From an uncultured Acidimicrobiales bacterium (GTDB lineage Bacteria > Actinomycetota > Acidimicrobiia > Acidimicrobiales > Aldehydirespiratoraceae): 8,557 nt of DNA. Made by a program: the position numbers and the translations under genes. Shown piece after piece: positions 1-6,824 of this stretch. The stretch covers positions 1 through 8,557 of the forward strand of contig CALKOE010000352.1 in assembly GCA_938091985.1 (NCBI GenBank). The letters run 5' to 3'. Every line of letters begins with the position of its first letter. Position 1 is the first letter of the stretch. Below the pieces are notes generated by a model. The model made no database searches. It was given only the letters and a program-made list of their open reading frames with translations, and had not been told where the DNA came from.

Positions 1-484
1 CGGTCTGATGCCGAATGGTCTGCCAGTCCGCCTCGGGAACGCCGAGAATCGCGCAGATGATCTCCACCGGGAACGGGCCTGAGAAGTCCTGTACGAGATC
101 GAACTCGTCCTGATCCATGAGGCGGTCCAGGTACTTCGTGATGTGGCGGCGAATGAGCTCGTCATAGCGGCCCATTGCGCGCGGCGTGAATGAACGACTC
201 ACGAGCTTGCGATAGCGAGTGTGATCCGGCGGGTCCATCATGATCAGCGAGTTGAAGCTGTCGTCGTGATTCGGGTCGCTCAACTGCTCGTAGGTGAGGC
301 CATGGGTCGACGTGAAGTTGGTCGTGTCGCGATGCACATCGACACAGTCGGCGAAGTGGCTGAACGCGTAGAAGTCGTACTTCTCGCTGTGGTAGCAGGG
401 TGCGTGGGCGCGCAGTTGCGCATACATCTCGGTTGGATCGTCGAAATACTCGCGGCTGAAGGGATCGAACTCGACGGTGGTCAT
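1..484 (-). CDS. Cytochrome P450, N-terminal part (runs off the left edge)
   Basis: Heme monooxygenase; the family uses O2 and electrons from a ferredoxin or similar partner to hydroxylate small hydrophobic molecules in the cytoplasm. Only the first 161 residues are in the window. Visible landmarks are the N-terminal FDPFSREYFDDPTEMYAQLR segment (residues 6-25), typical of soluble bacterial P450s, and the helix-C motif MDPPDHTRYRKLVSRSFTP (83-101), whose His88 and Arg92 sit where family members contact the heme propionates. The DFSGPFPVEIICAILGVPE stretch (133-151) matches the helix D/E region. The I-helix Thr and the heme-ligand Cys lie outside the window, so integrity cannot be judged. The ATG at 484-482 follows the kinase stop codon after 1 nt (TGACATG), with GGAG 7 nt upstream. 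It is the last visible gene of the Liv operon. The CYP family and substrate cannot be assigned from this part. Confidence 0.93.
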   Translation of the reverse strand, partial: MTTVEFDPFSREYFDDPTEMYAQLRAHAPCYHSEKYDFYAFSHFADCVDVHRDTTNFTSTHGLTYEQLSDPNHDDSFNSLIMMDPPDHTRYRKLVSRSFTPRAMGRYDELIRRHITKYLDRLMDQDEFDLVQDFSGPFPVEIICAILGVPEADWQTIRHQT

Positions 485-485
485 G

Positions 486-1676
486 TCAGGACTCCAATGA
501 AGGTGGTTGGTCGGGGAGAAGGTTGATGATCTTGCGCATCCAGACATCGCCCAGCGAGGTCGGGTCGGCGTTGCCGGTTTCGTAGCCGCCCTCGACGACC
601 GCGGCGGCGAGGACCTGACGATGGCCGAGGAAACACATCGCGAGGTCGACGTCTCGACGCAGTGTTTCGATTGAGTGGTCACTGACTCCGAATCCGGTCA
701 GGGACTGGTGGTAGACGTCGACCATCTCTTCGAGCGTCTGGCGTGCTTCAGGTCCTGGTTCGATCGCTGCTGACAGTGCATAGGCCACGTCCCAACCGGG
801 CGGCCCGGAGCTCACCGCCCCGAAGTCGATCATGACGAGTTCGCCATTGTCGAGGAAGAGCATGTTCTCGGTGCGGGCGTCGCCGTGGAGCAAGGTGATG
901 CGCTGGTCGAGCCGGTCGAGAAGCTGGTCGAGGTTCTCGTCGGCCCAATCGGTCACCACCCGGTGACGGACATCGAGACCGGGGGTGCGGGCGAAGAAGT
1001 CGTCCGCCCACAGGCGGTAGCCGGCCTGGAGGAACTTGAAATTCTGCGACGCCGTGTTGTAGCTGGTGCACGGATCGGTCTCGAGTCGGGGGTCGTCCCA
1101 GTAGCGAGCGTGCATTTCGGCCAGCGCATCGAGGATCCGCCTGAGATCGGCACCGGGCACGGGTTCGTCGAGCTTCGTGATCCGGGCCCCGGGGACGTAT
1201 TCGATCAGGAGTACGTAGCGGCGATCCGTGGCTCGGATGAATCGGTTGACCCGTTTGGCGATGAACCGTGCGATCGGGGCGGGAGTGCGATTCATTCGCG
1301 CGGAAGTCCTGCGCCGTTTCTCCTCCGCCACACCGGGGTCCATGGTGGCGTAGTGACATGTCGGAATACGCGTCGGCATGTCGTTGCCCATGCCCTCGTA
1401 GAACCAGATCTCGCGCTCGTAGGCGCCTTCCTGCTCGGTCAGGCCCCGATGAGCGAGATCGGTCGGGAACTTGGCGACGATTTCGCGGGGAAGTGATGCG
1501 TCGTCGACATCCCACTCGAGCGTCAGCTTTGTGGTGATCCCCGAGAATCCGACGCCTGACCCCGGGCTGGAGGCGACGAACGACACCACGGTGGCATCGT
1601 GCGCGAGCGTCTCCGTGAGCCATGCCGTGGTGATCTCATCCGGGCGCTGCGGGATGAGGTCGCCGCGTGCCGCCAT
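486..1676 (-). CDS. APH/EcKL-type phosphotransferase (small-molecule kinase)
   Basis: Predicted soluble ATP-dependent kinase of 396 residues with a protein-kinase-like fold (aminoglycoside phosphotransferase / ecdysteroid-kinase-like superfamily). The N-lobe has a Gly/Ser-rich loop (SPGSGVGFSGITTKL, 37-51), a candidate ATP-binding Lys69 in IVAKFP, and an ERExxFY motif (88-94) for the conserved Glu helix. The hinge is YVLLIEYVPG (154-163). The catalytic loop is HGDARTEN (264-271), matching HxDxxxxN with Asp266 as catalytic base; MIDFG gives the metal-binding Asp284, and GPPGWDVAY (291-299) is typical of the family. It starts 2 nt after the livF stop, with GGGAG 10 nt upstream. Lying between a transporter and a P450, it more likely phosphorylates a catabolic intermediate, perhaps a hydroxy acid or its CoA ester, than an antibiotic. 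That substrate is inference. All key catalytic residues are present, so it should be active. Confidence 0.88.
   Translation of the reverse strand: MAARGDLIPQRPDEITTAWLTETLAHDATVVSFVASSPGSGVGFSGITTKLTLEWDVDDASLPREIVAKFPTDLAHRGLTEQEGAYEREIWFYEGMGNDMPTRIPTCHYATMDPGVAEEKRRRTSARMNRTPAPIARFIAKRVNRFIRATDRRYVLLIEYVPGARITKLDEPVPGADLRRILDALAEMHARYWDDPRLETDPCTSYNTASQNFKFLQAGYRLWADDFFARTPGLDVRHRVVTDWADENLDQLLDRLDQRITLLHGDARTENMLFLDNGELVMIDFGAVSSGPPGWDVAYALSAAIEPGPEARQTLEEMVDVYHQSLTGFGVSDHSIETLRRDVDLAMCFLGHRQVLAAAVVEGGYETGNADPTSLGDVWMRKIINLLPDQPPSLES
492..495 (-). promoter_or_regulatory. Ribosome binding site of the P450 gene
   Basis: GGAG on the minus strand, 7 nt before the ATG at 484-482 and inside the last codons of the upstream kinase gene. 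It supports the chosen P450 start and suggests coupled translation. Confidence 0.6.
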
Positions 1677-1678
1677 CG

Positions 1679-2398
1679 TCAGCGGTCTCCCGAATCGAAT
1701 AGATGGTTGACGACCGCCTCGGTGGCTTCGGCGGAGGGGCCACGCCAGGAGATCGTGCCGTGGTCGAGAAGGGCGACCTCGTCGCAGAGCTCCAGCGCAT
1801 GGTGCACGTGCTGCTCGACGATCAGCAGCGCGGTGCCGGTTCCGCGAATTGAACTCAGGGTCTCGTAGACCTCATCGACCACAATCGGCGCGAGGCCGAG
1901 GGAGAGCTCGTCAGCGATCAACAGCCGAGGCTTCTCCACGAGCACCCGAGCGAGGGAGAGCATTCGCTGTTCGCCACCCGAGAGAGTGCCGGCAATCTGT
2001 CGGCGGCGTTCACCGAGTCGCGGGAAGAGCGCATAGGCCTCCTCGACTGCTGCGGGGACGCCGCGACGGCCGAGCGCCCGGCGAAACGACAGCACGAGGT
2101 TCTCTTCGACGGTGAAGGTGGCGAAGACCGACCGACCCTCGGGTGCGTGGGCGAGGCCGGCCTGGGCGAACTCGTAGGTCCGCTTGGTGGTCATGTCGAC
2201 GCCGTCGACGAAGACGCTGCCGCTCGATGCGCTGACCAGGCCGCTCGCGACGCGAGCGACTGTGGTCTTTCCGGCGCCGTTGGCGCCGAGCAGCGCGAGC
2301 GAGGCCCCGGGCTCGATCGTGAGCGACACGCCGAAGAGGGCACGGAAGGGTCCGTACTCGGCGCTCACATCTCGGAGTTCGAGGATGGGATTAGTCAC
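1679..2398 (-). CDS. livF: LivF-type ABC transporter ATP-binding protein
   Basis: One of the two cytoplasmic ATPases that drive a branched-chain amino acid/urea/amide-type (HAAT) importer. At 239 residues it has the usual LivF length. Walker A is GANGAGKT (38-45), the LivF-type AHAPEGR segment (83-89) replaces a classical Q-loop, the signature is LSGGEQ (139-144), Walker B is RLLIADE (158-164, Glu164 catalytic), and the H-loop is His197 in VEQH. The start is GTG at 2398-2396, overlapping the livG stop by 8 nt, with GAGGT at 2408-2404 five nt upstream. It should form a heterodimer with LivG and dock on the fused LivHM permease. LivF rather than LivG is called from the short length, the PEGR segment and the absence of the LivG-type insertion after Walker A. 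Confidence 0.95.
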   Translation of the reverse strand: MTNPILELRDVSAEYGPFRALFGVSLTIEPGASLALLGANGAGKTTVARVASGLVSASSGSVFVDGVDMTTKRTYEFAQAGLAHAPEGRSVFATFTVEENLVLSFRRALGRRGVPAAVEEAYALFPRLGERRRQIAGTLSGGEQRMLSLARVLVEKPRLLIADELSLGLAPIVVDEVYETLSSIRGTGTALLIVEQHVHHALELCDEVALLDHGTISWRGPSAEATEAVVNHLFDSGDR

Positions 2399-3176
2399 TA
2401 CCCACCTCGCTGTCGACCTCGAGCGTGCCGAGATAGGCGCGGCGCACCGCCGGATCGGAGAGTGTCTCCGCGGTTGGGCCCTGGGCGATCAATGAACCGA
2501 AGTCGAGCACGTAGAGGCGTTCGGTGAACTTGGAGACAAGCTCGACGTCGTGCTCAACGAGAAGAATCGCGAAGCCCTTCTCCGCCTGGACCTCGCGCAA
2601 CGTGGCGGCGAGCGCGGCGGTCTCTTCGCGGTCGAGGCCCGATGACGGTTCGTCGAGTAGCAAAAGGCGAGGCTCGGTCATGAGCGCGCGGCCGACTTCG
2701 ACGAGACGACCCTGCCCGAGGCTGAGGGCTTCGATCGGCTCGTCGCCGAGCTCGCGAAGTCCGAGGAGCTCGAGCACGTCGTCGCACCGTTCGATCTCTA
2801 CGGCGGTCGGTCGGCCCATGCCGAGGAGGTCCTTCCAGAACGCGCCAGACCCGTTGTGGACCCGTTCGGCGATGAGCAGGTGCTCTCGCACCGATGTGTC
2901 GCTGAAGAGTTCGATCCGCTGAAACGTCCGCCCGATTCCGGCTCGAGCGCGTTTGTGGACGCGGAGGTTGCTGATGTCGTTGCCCCTGAACTGCACGGTC
3001 CCAGCGTCCGGCGTGAGAATGCCGAGGAGGCAGTTGAAGAATGTGGTCTTGCCCGCTCCGTTGGGGCCGATGAGACCGACTCGCTCGCCCTCGCCGACAT
3101 TGATGTCCACGCCGTTGAGTGCACGGATGCCCGAGAAGTCTTTTGTGATGCCGTGGGACTCGAGGATCGCGTTCAT
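2391..3176 (-). CDS. livG: LivG-type ABC transporter ATP-binding protein
   Basis: Partner ATPase of LivF in the same importer, 261 residues. Walker A is GPNGAGKT (37-44), the Q-loop is Gln86 in RTFQ, the signature is LSLGQGR (151-157), Walker B is LLLLDE (171-176), and the H-loop is His209 in VEHD. The longer segment between Q-loop and signature, including GSGAFWKDLLGMGRP (109-123), is typical of LivG. The ATG at 3176 is preferred over an in-frame upstream start at 3386. It makes a 4-nt ATGA overlap with the permease stop, has GGAG at 3188-3185 eight nt upstream, and begins just where homology to LivG begins (ILESHGITKDFSGIRAL). The C-terminus is an acidic tail (LEVDSEVGSD) that overlaps livF by 8 nt. 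Confidence 0.95.
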   Translation of the reverse strand: MNAILESHGITKDFSGIRALNGVDINVGEGERVGLIGPNGAGKTTFFNCLLGILTPDAGTVQFRGNDISNLRVHKRARAGIGRTFQRIELFSDTSVREHLLIAERVHNGSGAFWKDLLGMGRPTAVEIERCDDVLELLGLRELGDEPIEALSLGQGRLVEVGRALMTEPRLLLLDEPSSGLDREETAALAATLREVQAEKGFAILLVEHDVELVSKFTERLYVLDFGSLIAQGPTAETLSDPAVRRAYLGTLEVDSEVGSD

Positions 3177-5251
3177 TGGGCGAGCTCCGCGGCTGCGGCG
3201 CGCGCGGCATCGCGTGCGTAGTAGCGCTCGTTTCGCTTGTGGGTCGCTCTTCGCTTGCCGAACTCGAGCATGCCCTCGGGATGACGAGCGAACTGAATGG
3301 CGGTGAGGCCGAACAGCACGAAACGCCACTTCGCCGAGATCGGGAAGAATGAGGGGAGGTTGTCCTCGTTGAGAAAGGGCAGCCACTCGAGAAGGGACCC
3401 TTCGAGAATGAGTGGTCCGAAGAGTGCGAAGGCGAACCCGGCCTGACCAGCGCCTTCGACGGTCCGAGCACTCAACGACACGACGAGCACGAGCCAGAAG
3501 AGGGCGGCTACTGGGCTGAAGTTGGTCGAGTAGTTGACGTTCTTTTGCTGCATAGACAGCAATGCGCCACCGAGACCGGCGATGAAGGCCGACACCGCAA
3601 AGGCGATGATGCGAGCACGGGCCGGTGAGATTCCGATCGACTCGGCTGCGACTTCGCTGCCGCGCAGCGCCCGAAGCGTCCGACCGATGGTGCCCTCACG
3701 AAGCTGGATCACCCCGATGGCGACAATGATGAAGACGACGATCGCGAGGGCGAGGAAAGTGCGGTCCGACGCTCCGAAGTCGATCGGACCAAGGACCGGT
3801 CTCGGTACTTCCGTGCCGGAGAGCAGCGCGGTGCCACCACCACCGACCCACGACGCCTGCACCATGACCGCGTCGAAGAAGAAGGCGAACGCGAGTGTCG
3901 CGATGGCGAGCCACACCCCGCCGAGACGAAGAACAGGGAGCGAGAGCAGCGCACCTACGAGCGCGGCGATGAATGCGCCGATCAACGCAGCCAGCAGGAC
4001 CGACATGTCGTACCGATCGGCCATCTGGAACACCGTGAACCCGCCGATCGCAGCGAACGCTCCCTGGCACAGAGAAATCTGGCCCGCGAATCCCGTGATC
4101 ACCGTGATTGAGAGGTAGATGATCGAAAGGATCACGGCTTGGGTCAGGAGGAAGACCCACCGCCCGTCGGCTCGAAAGAAGGCCAGCCAACCGACAAGGA
4201 GGAAGAATGCTACGCCGAACGCCCGGGTCTGCATGGTGAGGAGCGGGTGGCGCGTCGACGATGCCAGTGCTGGAGGCGGCGGGTCGACGCCGGAGAGCGG
4301 ATCGGTCGCATCGATGGAGCGGCGGATGGCCGGCCAGAACACGAGTACGCCGAACAAGACCACGAACGGAAGTGAGGGCGCGAGGTTGTCCTCGAACGGC
4401 TCGAGCCAGGTGTAGTCGTCGGACCAGCGGGGGAGAAACGTCCGGAAGATGGCGATGAACCAGCCGAGCCCAAGGCCTCCGATCAGCGCTCGGGGAAGGC
4501 TCACGAGTCGACCGAGGGCAGCCGCGGCCATGGCCACGATCACGAGTGTGAAGAAATCGGTGCTGATCAGGGTCGGAAGCCGGGGAGCGATGAGAACCCC
4601 GGCCATGCCGGCGAACATGCTGGAGATGGCCCAGGCGAGCGCCGAGATGCGATCGGCGGGGATGCCGGCGAGCTCGGTCATCCGCGGGCTTTCGACCACG
4701 GCTCGCATCGCCAGGCCCGCCGCGGTGAACCGGAAGATTGCGCCGAGGAGCAACATGCCCAATACGGCGACCGCGATCTGGGCCAACTCATCGCGGCTGA
4801 AGGGGTAGACCCCGAGCGGGTCGTAGAACACCGAGGAGCCGTTGGGCACGATCCCGGTCGGGCTGCGACCAGCGACGGGCTTGTAGTCGGCCACGATCTC
4901 GAAGAGCGCAGGCAGGGCAACACTCAAACCGATCGCGATGACCAGCTTCGACACCGCTGACGCCGTCCGAAGGTTGCGGAAGATGAGTCGTTCGAGGATC
5001 AGACCGATCGCGGGAGCGAGAACGAAGACCGACAGGATCAGGGCGGGAACGATCCCCCACTCCCAATCCTGACGAGCCTTGAAGAACATCGCGGCCGAGA
5101 TGTAGGCCTGGGCACCGAAGGCCAGATTGAACACTCCGGAGGTCTTGTAGGTCAGAACAAAGCCCAGCCCGATGAGGGCATACACCGTGCCCGGCGGGGT
5201 CCCCTGCAGGATCGCGCGGATGAGGTCTTCGCCGAAGGACGCGAGGATCAC
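3173..5251 (-). CDS. LivH-LivM fusion permease of a branched-chain-amino-acid-type ABC importer
   Basis: Inner-membrane permease of 692 residues that carries both transmembrane subunits in one chain, about twice the length of a single LivH or LivM. Residues 1-310 are LivH-like: GLGFVLTYKTSGVFNLAFGA (28-47) is the LivH entry motif, and MRAVVESPRMTELAGIPADR (182-201) is the ATPase-coupling loop. Residues 311-340 form a Pro/Ser-rich cytoplasmic linker (VDPPPPALASS). Residues 341-660 are LivM-like: GFAGQISLCQGAFAAIGGF (387-405) and the coupling loop ALRGSEVAAESIGISPAR (528-545). Many hydrophobic helices are visible in each half. The C-terminal 27 residues are a basic/Ala-rich cytoplasmic tail. 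The GTG start at 5251 has AAGGGG 8 nt upstream and lies 31 nt after the binding-protein stop. It overlaps livG by 4 nt. Substrate unknown; the amino acid label is only the family default. Confidence 0.93.
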   Translation of the reverse strand: MILASFGEDLIRAILQGTPPGTVYALIGLGFVLTYKTSGVFNLAFGAQAYISAAMFFKARQDWEWGIVPALILSVFVLAPAIGLILERLIFRNLRTASAVSKLVIAIGLSVALPALFEIVADYKPVAGRSPTGIVPNGSSVFYDPLGVYPFSRDELAQIAVAVLGMLLLGAIFRFTAAGLAMRAVVESPRMTELAGIPADRISALAWAISSMFAGMAGVLIAPRLPTLISTDFFTLVIVAMAAAALGRLVSLPRALIGGLGLGWFIAIFRTFLPRWSDDYTWLEPFEDNLAPSLPFVVLFGVLVFWPAIRRSIDATDPLSGVDPPPPALASSTRHPLLTMQTRAFGVAFFLLVGWLAFFRADGRWVFLLTQAVILSIIYLSITVITGFAGQISLCQGAFAAIGGFTVFQMADRYDMSVLLAALIGAFIAALVGALLSLPVLRLGGVWLAIATLAFAFFFDAVMVQASWVGGGGTALLSGTEVPRPVLGPIDFGASDRTFLALAIVVFIIVAIGVIQLREGTIGRTLRALRGSEVAAESIGISPARARIIAFAVSAFIAGLGGALLSMQQKNVNYSTNFSPVAALFWLVLVVSLSARTVEGAGQAGFAFALFGPLILEGSLLEWLPFLNEDNLPSFFPISAKWRFVLFGLTAIQFARHPEGMLEFGKRRATHKRNERYYARDAARAAAAELAQ

Positions 5252-5259
5252 GCCGTCTG

Positions 5260-5265
5260 CCCCTT
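5260..5265 (-). promoter_or_regulatory. Ribosome binding site of the LivHM permease gene
   Basis: AAGGGG on the minus strand in the 31-nt gap after the binding-protein gene, 8 nt before the GTG at 5251-5249. It supports the non-ATG start. No terminator-like hairpin is evident in this gap, consistent with read-through from the binding-protein gene. Confidence 0.6.
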
Positions 5266-5282
5266 GTGCCGCGGTTGCCTGG

Positions 5283-6710
5283 TCAGCTGAACGTCGTTTC
5301 GACGGGCTCTTGCCATGAGAGATCGTCCTGGGGCCAGCACAGCCAGGGCTGTTCGGTGACCGTCTCGAACGTGCCGCCTTGCATCTGCACGAGCGTGGTG
5401 CATTCCTGGACGGCGCCGTGTGTCAGCCGGTCGTCATCGGTCGGTGCCTCGTGTTGGCGAGACCAGTCGATCGGGAGGGTCAGCCCTCCATAGGTGTGCG
5501 CCGTGAAGTCGGTGTTGATGGTGTCGACCAGTGATGCCCGGTCGAAGACCGGCCCGGTGGCGATGAGCCCATCGACGAACAGGAGGGCATTCATCCAACC
5601 GATCATCGTCTGTTCGGCGCTCGGTCCGTCGAGCTTGTCGACCCACTCGTTGTAGAGCTGGATCTGCGGATGTTCCGTGAACTCGAACGGAGTGAACTGG
5701 GCTGACACGAAGTCGCCGTCAAAAAGGTCGCCGGTCTCGGCGACGAAGGCGGCGTCGTAGGTGTTCGGGTGCTGGAGTGTGATCTCATCTCGCAGGCCTT
5801 GTCGCACCAGCTCCTCAGCGATCTTCTTCATGGCGTTGAGATCGAGACACGACGCCACGAAGTCGACTCCGAGGTCCTTCCACTCGGTGACCTGTGTTGC
5901 GATGCCGTTGGGCAGGCCGAAGTCGAGGTCGTCGTAGACCTTGGCGTTCTCGATTCCGAGGTCGTCGCCGTAGAAGTCGATGGCAGCGCCGACCGTGCGC
6001 GAGCAGGTCTGCGACTCGGGCGAGATCTTGTAGCCGAGTGACACGGCGGTAGTCGCTCCCTTGAGTGACATCTGGTACGGGACGGCGCGGCCGGTGCAGT
6101 CCCCGCAGAGCACGGCGAGATGGGGGAAGAGGTTGAACCGTCCGTTGTTTTGCGGTGCCTGGATACCCCAGTTGAATGTCGGCACCCCGGCGTCGTTGAG
6201 GTCGCCGTAGCCCGTGGGGTTGAGCGTGGCGCCGAAGGTCACCAGTGTGTCCCCGTCGGCGATGATCTCGAGGGCCTTCGGCTGGTTGAAGCCCAGCTCG
6301 TCGTCGAGGATCTTGTCGATGACGAGATCGCGCCCGAAAACGCCACCAAGCGAGTTCTGGTAGTCGAAGTAGGCCTGGATGCCTTTCACGTAGCAGTCGA
6401 GGATGCAGGTGCCCAAGATGTTGCCCTCTTTGAGGCTGAGCACCGCGACCGCGATCTCCTCATCGCTCACACCAGGAACGCCTTCGATTGCGACGAAGGT
6501 GTCACGGTCGAGCGCGGGCGGCTCGGTGTCGGTGGTGGAATCGTCGTCGGTTGTCGAGTCATCGTCCGTCGTCGAGTCGTCGTCGGGCGCGGCAGTGGTG
6601 GTTGTCGTTGTCGTGTCGGCCGTCTCGTCGTCACCACTGTTGCCACACGCTGCGGCAAGCAGCGAGAAGGCAAGAAGGGTGCAGAGTAGAATCTGCAGTC
6701 GTCGTCGCAT
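5283..6710 (-). CDS. Lipoprotein solute-binding protein of the Liv-type ABC importer
   Basis: Extracytoplasmic receptor (type I periplasmic-binding fold, Leu/Ile/Val-BP-like, Peripla_BP_6 type) of 475 residues that delivers solute to the LivHM-LivGF complex. The start is ATG at 6710, behind a G-rich stretch (GGGGGA). Residues 2-4 are Arg, followed by a hydrophobic core and a lipobox-like LLAAAC with Cys22 as the predicted lipidated residue; the -3 position is Ala rather than the preferred Leu. Residues 27-66 are a low-complexity Thr/Asp/Ser/Pro linker with a Thr7 run and three DDDSTT repeats. The folded domain begins near 84 (EEIAVAVLSLKEGN), followed by GGVFGRDLVIDKILDDE (122-138), typical of the family. 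The mature part has eight Cys besides Cys22 (102, 106, 202, 205, 236, 288, 437, 458), suggesting disulfides. The frame stays open upstream to 7733 by chance, but the signal peptide fixes this start. Ligand unknown. Confidence 0.93.
   Translation of the reverse strand: MRRRLQILLCTLLAFSLLAAACGNSGDDETADTTTTTTTAAPDDDSTTDDDSTTDDDSTTDTEPPALDRDTFVAIEGVPGVSDEEIAVAVLSLKEGNILGTCILDCYVKGIQAYFDYQNSLGGVFGRDLVIDKILDDELGFNQPKALEIIADGDTLVTFGATLNPTGYGDLNDAGVPTFNWGIQAPQNNGRFNLFPHLAVLCGDCTGRAVPYQMSLKGATTAVSLGYKISPESQTCSRTVGAAIDFYGDDLGIENAKVYDDLDFGLPNGIATQVTEWKDLGVDFVASCLDLNAMKKIAEELVRQGLRDEITLQHPNTYDAAFVAETGDLFDGDFVSAQFTPFEFTEHPQIQLYNEWVDKLDGPSAEQTMIGWMNALLFVDGLIATGPVFDRASLVDTINTDFTAHTYGGLTLPIDWSRQHEAPTDDDRLTHGAVQECTTLVQMQGGTFETVTEQPWLCWPQDDLSWQEPVETTFS
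6531..6584 (-). repeat. Three 18-bp in-frame repeats coding DDDSTT in the lipoprotein linker
   Basis: Three consecutive 18-bp units (6567-6584, 6549-6566, 6531-6548) each encode Asp-Asp-Asp-Ser-Thr-Thr, residues 43-60 of the binding protein. The protein repeat is perfect while the DNA copies differ at several third positions (GAC/GAT, TCG/TCC, ACG/ACA/ACC). The repeat is therefore not a fresh duplication and the peptide pattern appears to be kept by selection. A Thr run (33-39) precedes it. It is probably a flexible acidic spacer between the membrane anchor and the folded domain. Confidence 0.85.
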
Positions 6711-6780
6711 TTGTCCCCCAAGGAAAGCGATCGAGCCGGATGCGGTAGCGCACCTGACGCTGGTGTTAGATCGGGACGTT

Positions 6781-6801
6781 AGCGCGGCGATCGATCGCGC
6801 T
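6781..6801. promoter_or_regulatory. Candidate operator: inverted repeat AGCGCG-N9-CGCGCT
   Basis: Perfect 6-bp arms (6781-6786 and 6796-6801) flank a 9-nt spacer. Overlapping it is the perfect 12-bp palindrome GCGATCGATCGC (6787-6798). It lies 23 bp before the dehydrogenase ATG, a place where a TetR- or GntR-type repressor could block transcription. CGATCG words are common in GC-rich DNA, so chance is possible. Confidence 0.35.
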
Positions 6802-6815
6802 CCAGAACGACCGGT

Positions 6816-6819
6816 GGAG
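6816..6819 (+). promoter_or_regulatory. Ribosome binding site of the acyl-CoA dehydrogenase gene
   Basis: GGAG within GGTGGAG, 5 nt before the ATG at 6825. It supports that start codon. Confidence 0.6.
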
Positions 6820-6824
6820 ACGAC

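Larger units (their letters stand above)
6711..6824. promoter_or_regulatory. Divergent intergenic promoter/operator region
   Basis: The 114 bp between the start codons of the binding protein (minus) and the acyl-CoA dehydrogenase (plus) must hold the promoters of both units, unless one is expressed from elsewhere. It contains a 6-bp inverted repeat around a palindromic core (6781-6801) and a second short inverted repeat, CACC-N7-GGTG (6751-6765). A CTGACG at 6754-6759 could be a -35-like element for the plus strand, but no convincing -10 box was found, so exact promoters are not called. The layout suggests both operons are controlled together. No regulator gene is in the window. Confidence 0.55.

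Noticed and set aside
885..1496. 203-codon plus-strand open frame opposite the kinase gene
   Set aside because: It is antisense to a kinase with all catalytic motifs, has no recognisable domain and no supporting context.
486..1676. Aminoglycoside resistance enzyme
   Set aside because: The HGDxxxxN and DFG motifs are shared by the whole APH/EcKL superfamily. The operon context with an importer and P450 and the presence of a second kinase by a dehydrogenase do not suggest resistance.
3177..3386. Upstream extension of livG to a start at 3386
   Set aside because: The extra 70 residues are Arg-rich, unlike LivG, and would overlap the permease C-terminus by about 200 nt. The ATG at 3176 has a good ribosome binding site and an ATGA overlap.
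5252..5282. Terminator between the binding protein and permease genes
   Set aside because: The gap is only 31 nt and shows no stable hairpin followed by a T-run on the minus strand.
6531..6608. Short tandem repeats resembling a CRISPR or minisatellite
   Set aside because: The units are contiguous 18-mers in frame with the lipoprotein and have no spacers; they are a peptide linker repeat.
1679..6710. Confident naming as a leucine/isoleucine/valine transporter
   Set aside because: Family membership is clear but the ligand is not. The cargo of this family varies widely and the neighbouring enzymes point elsewhere.
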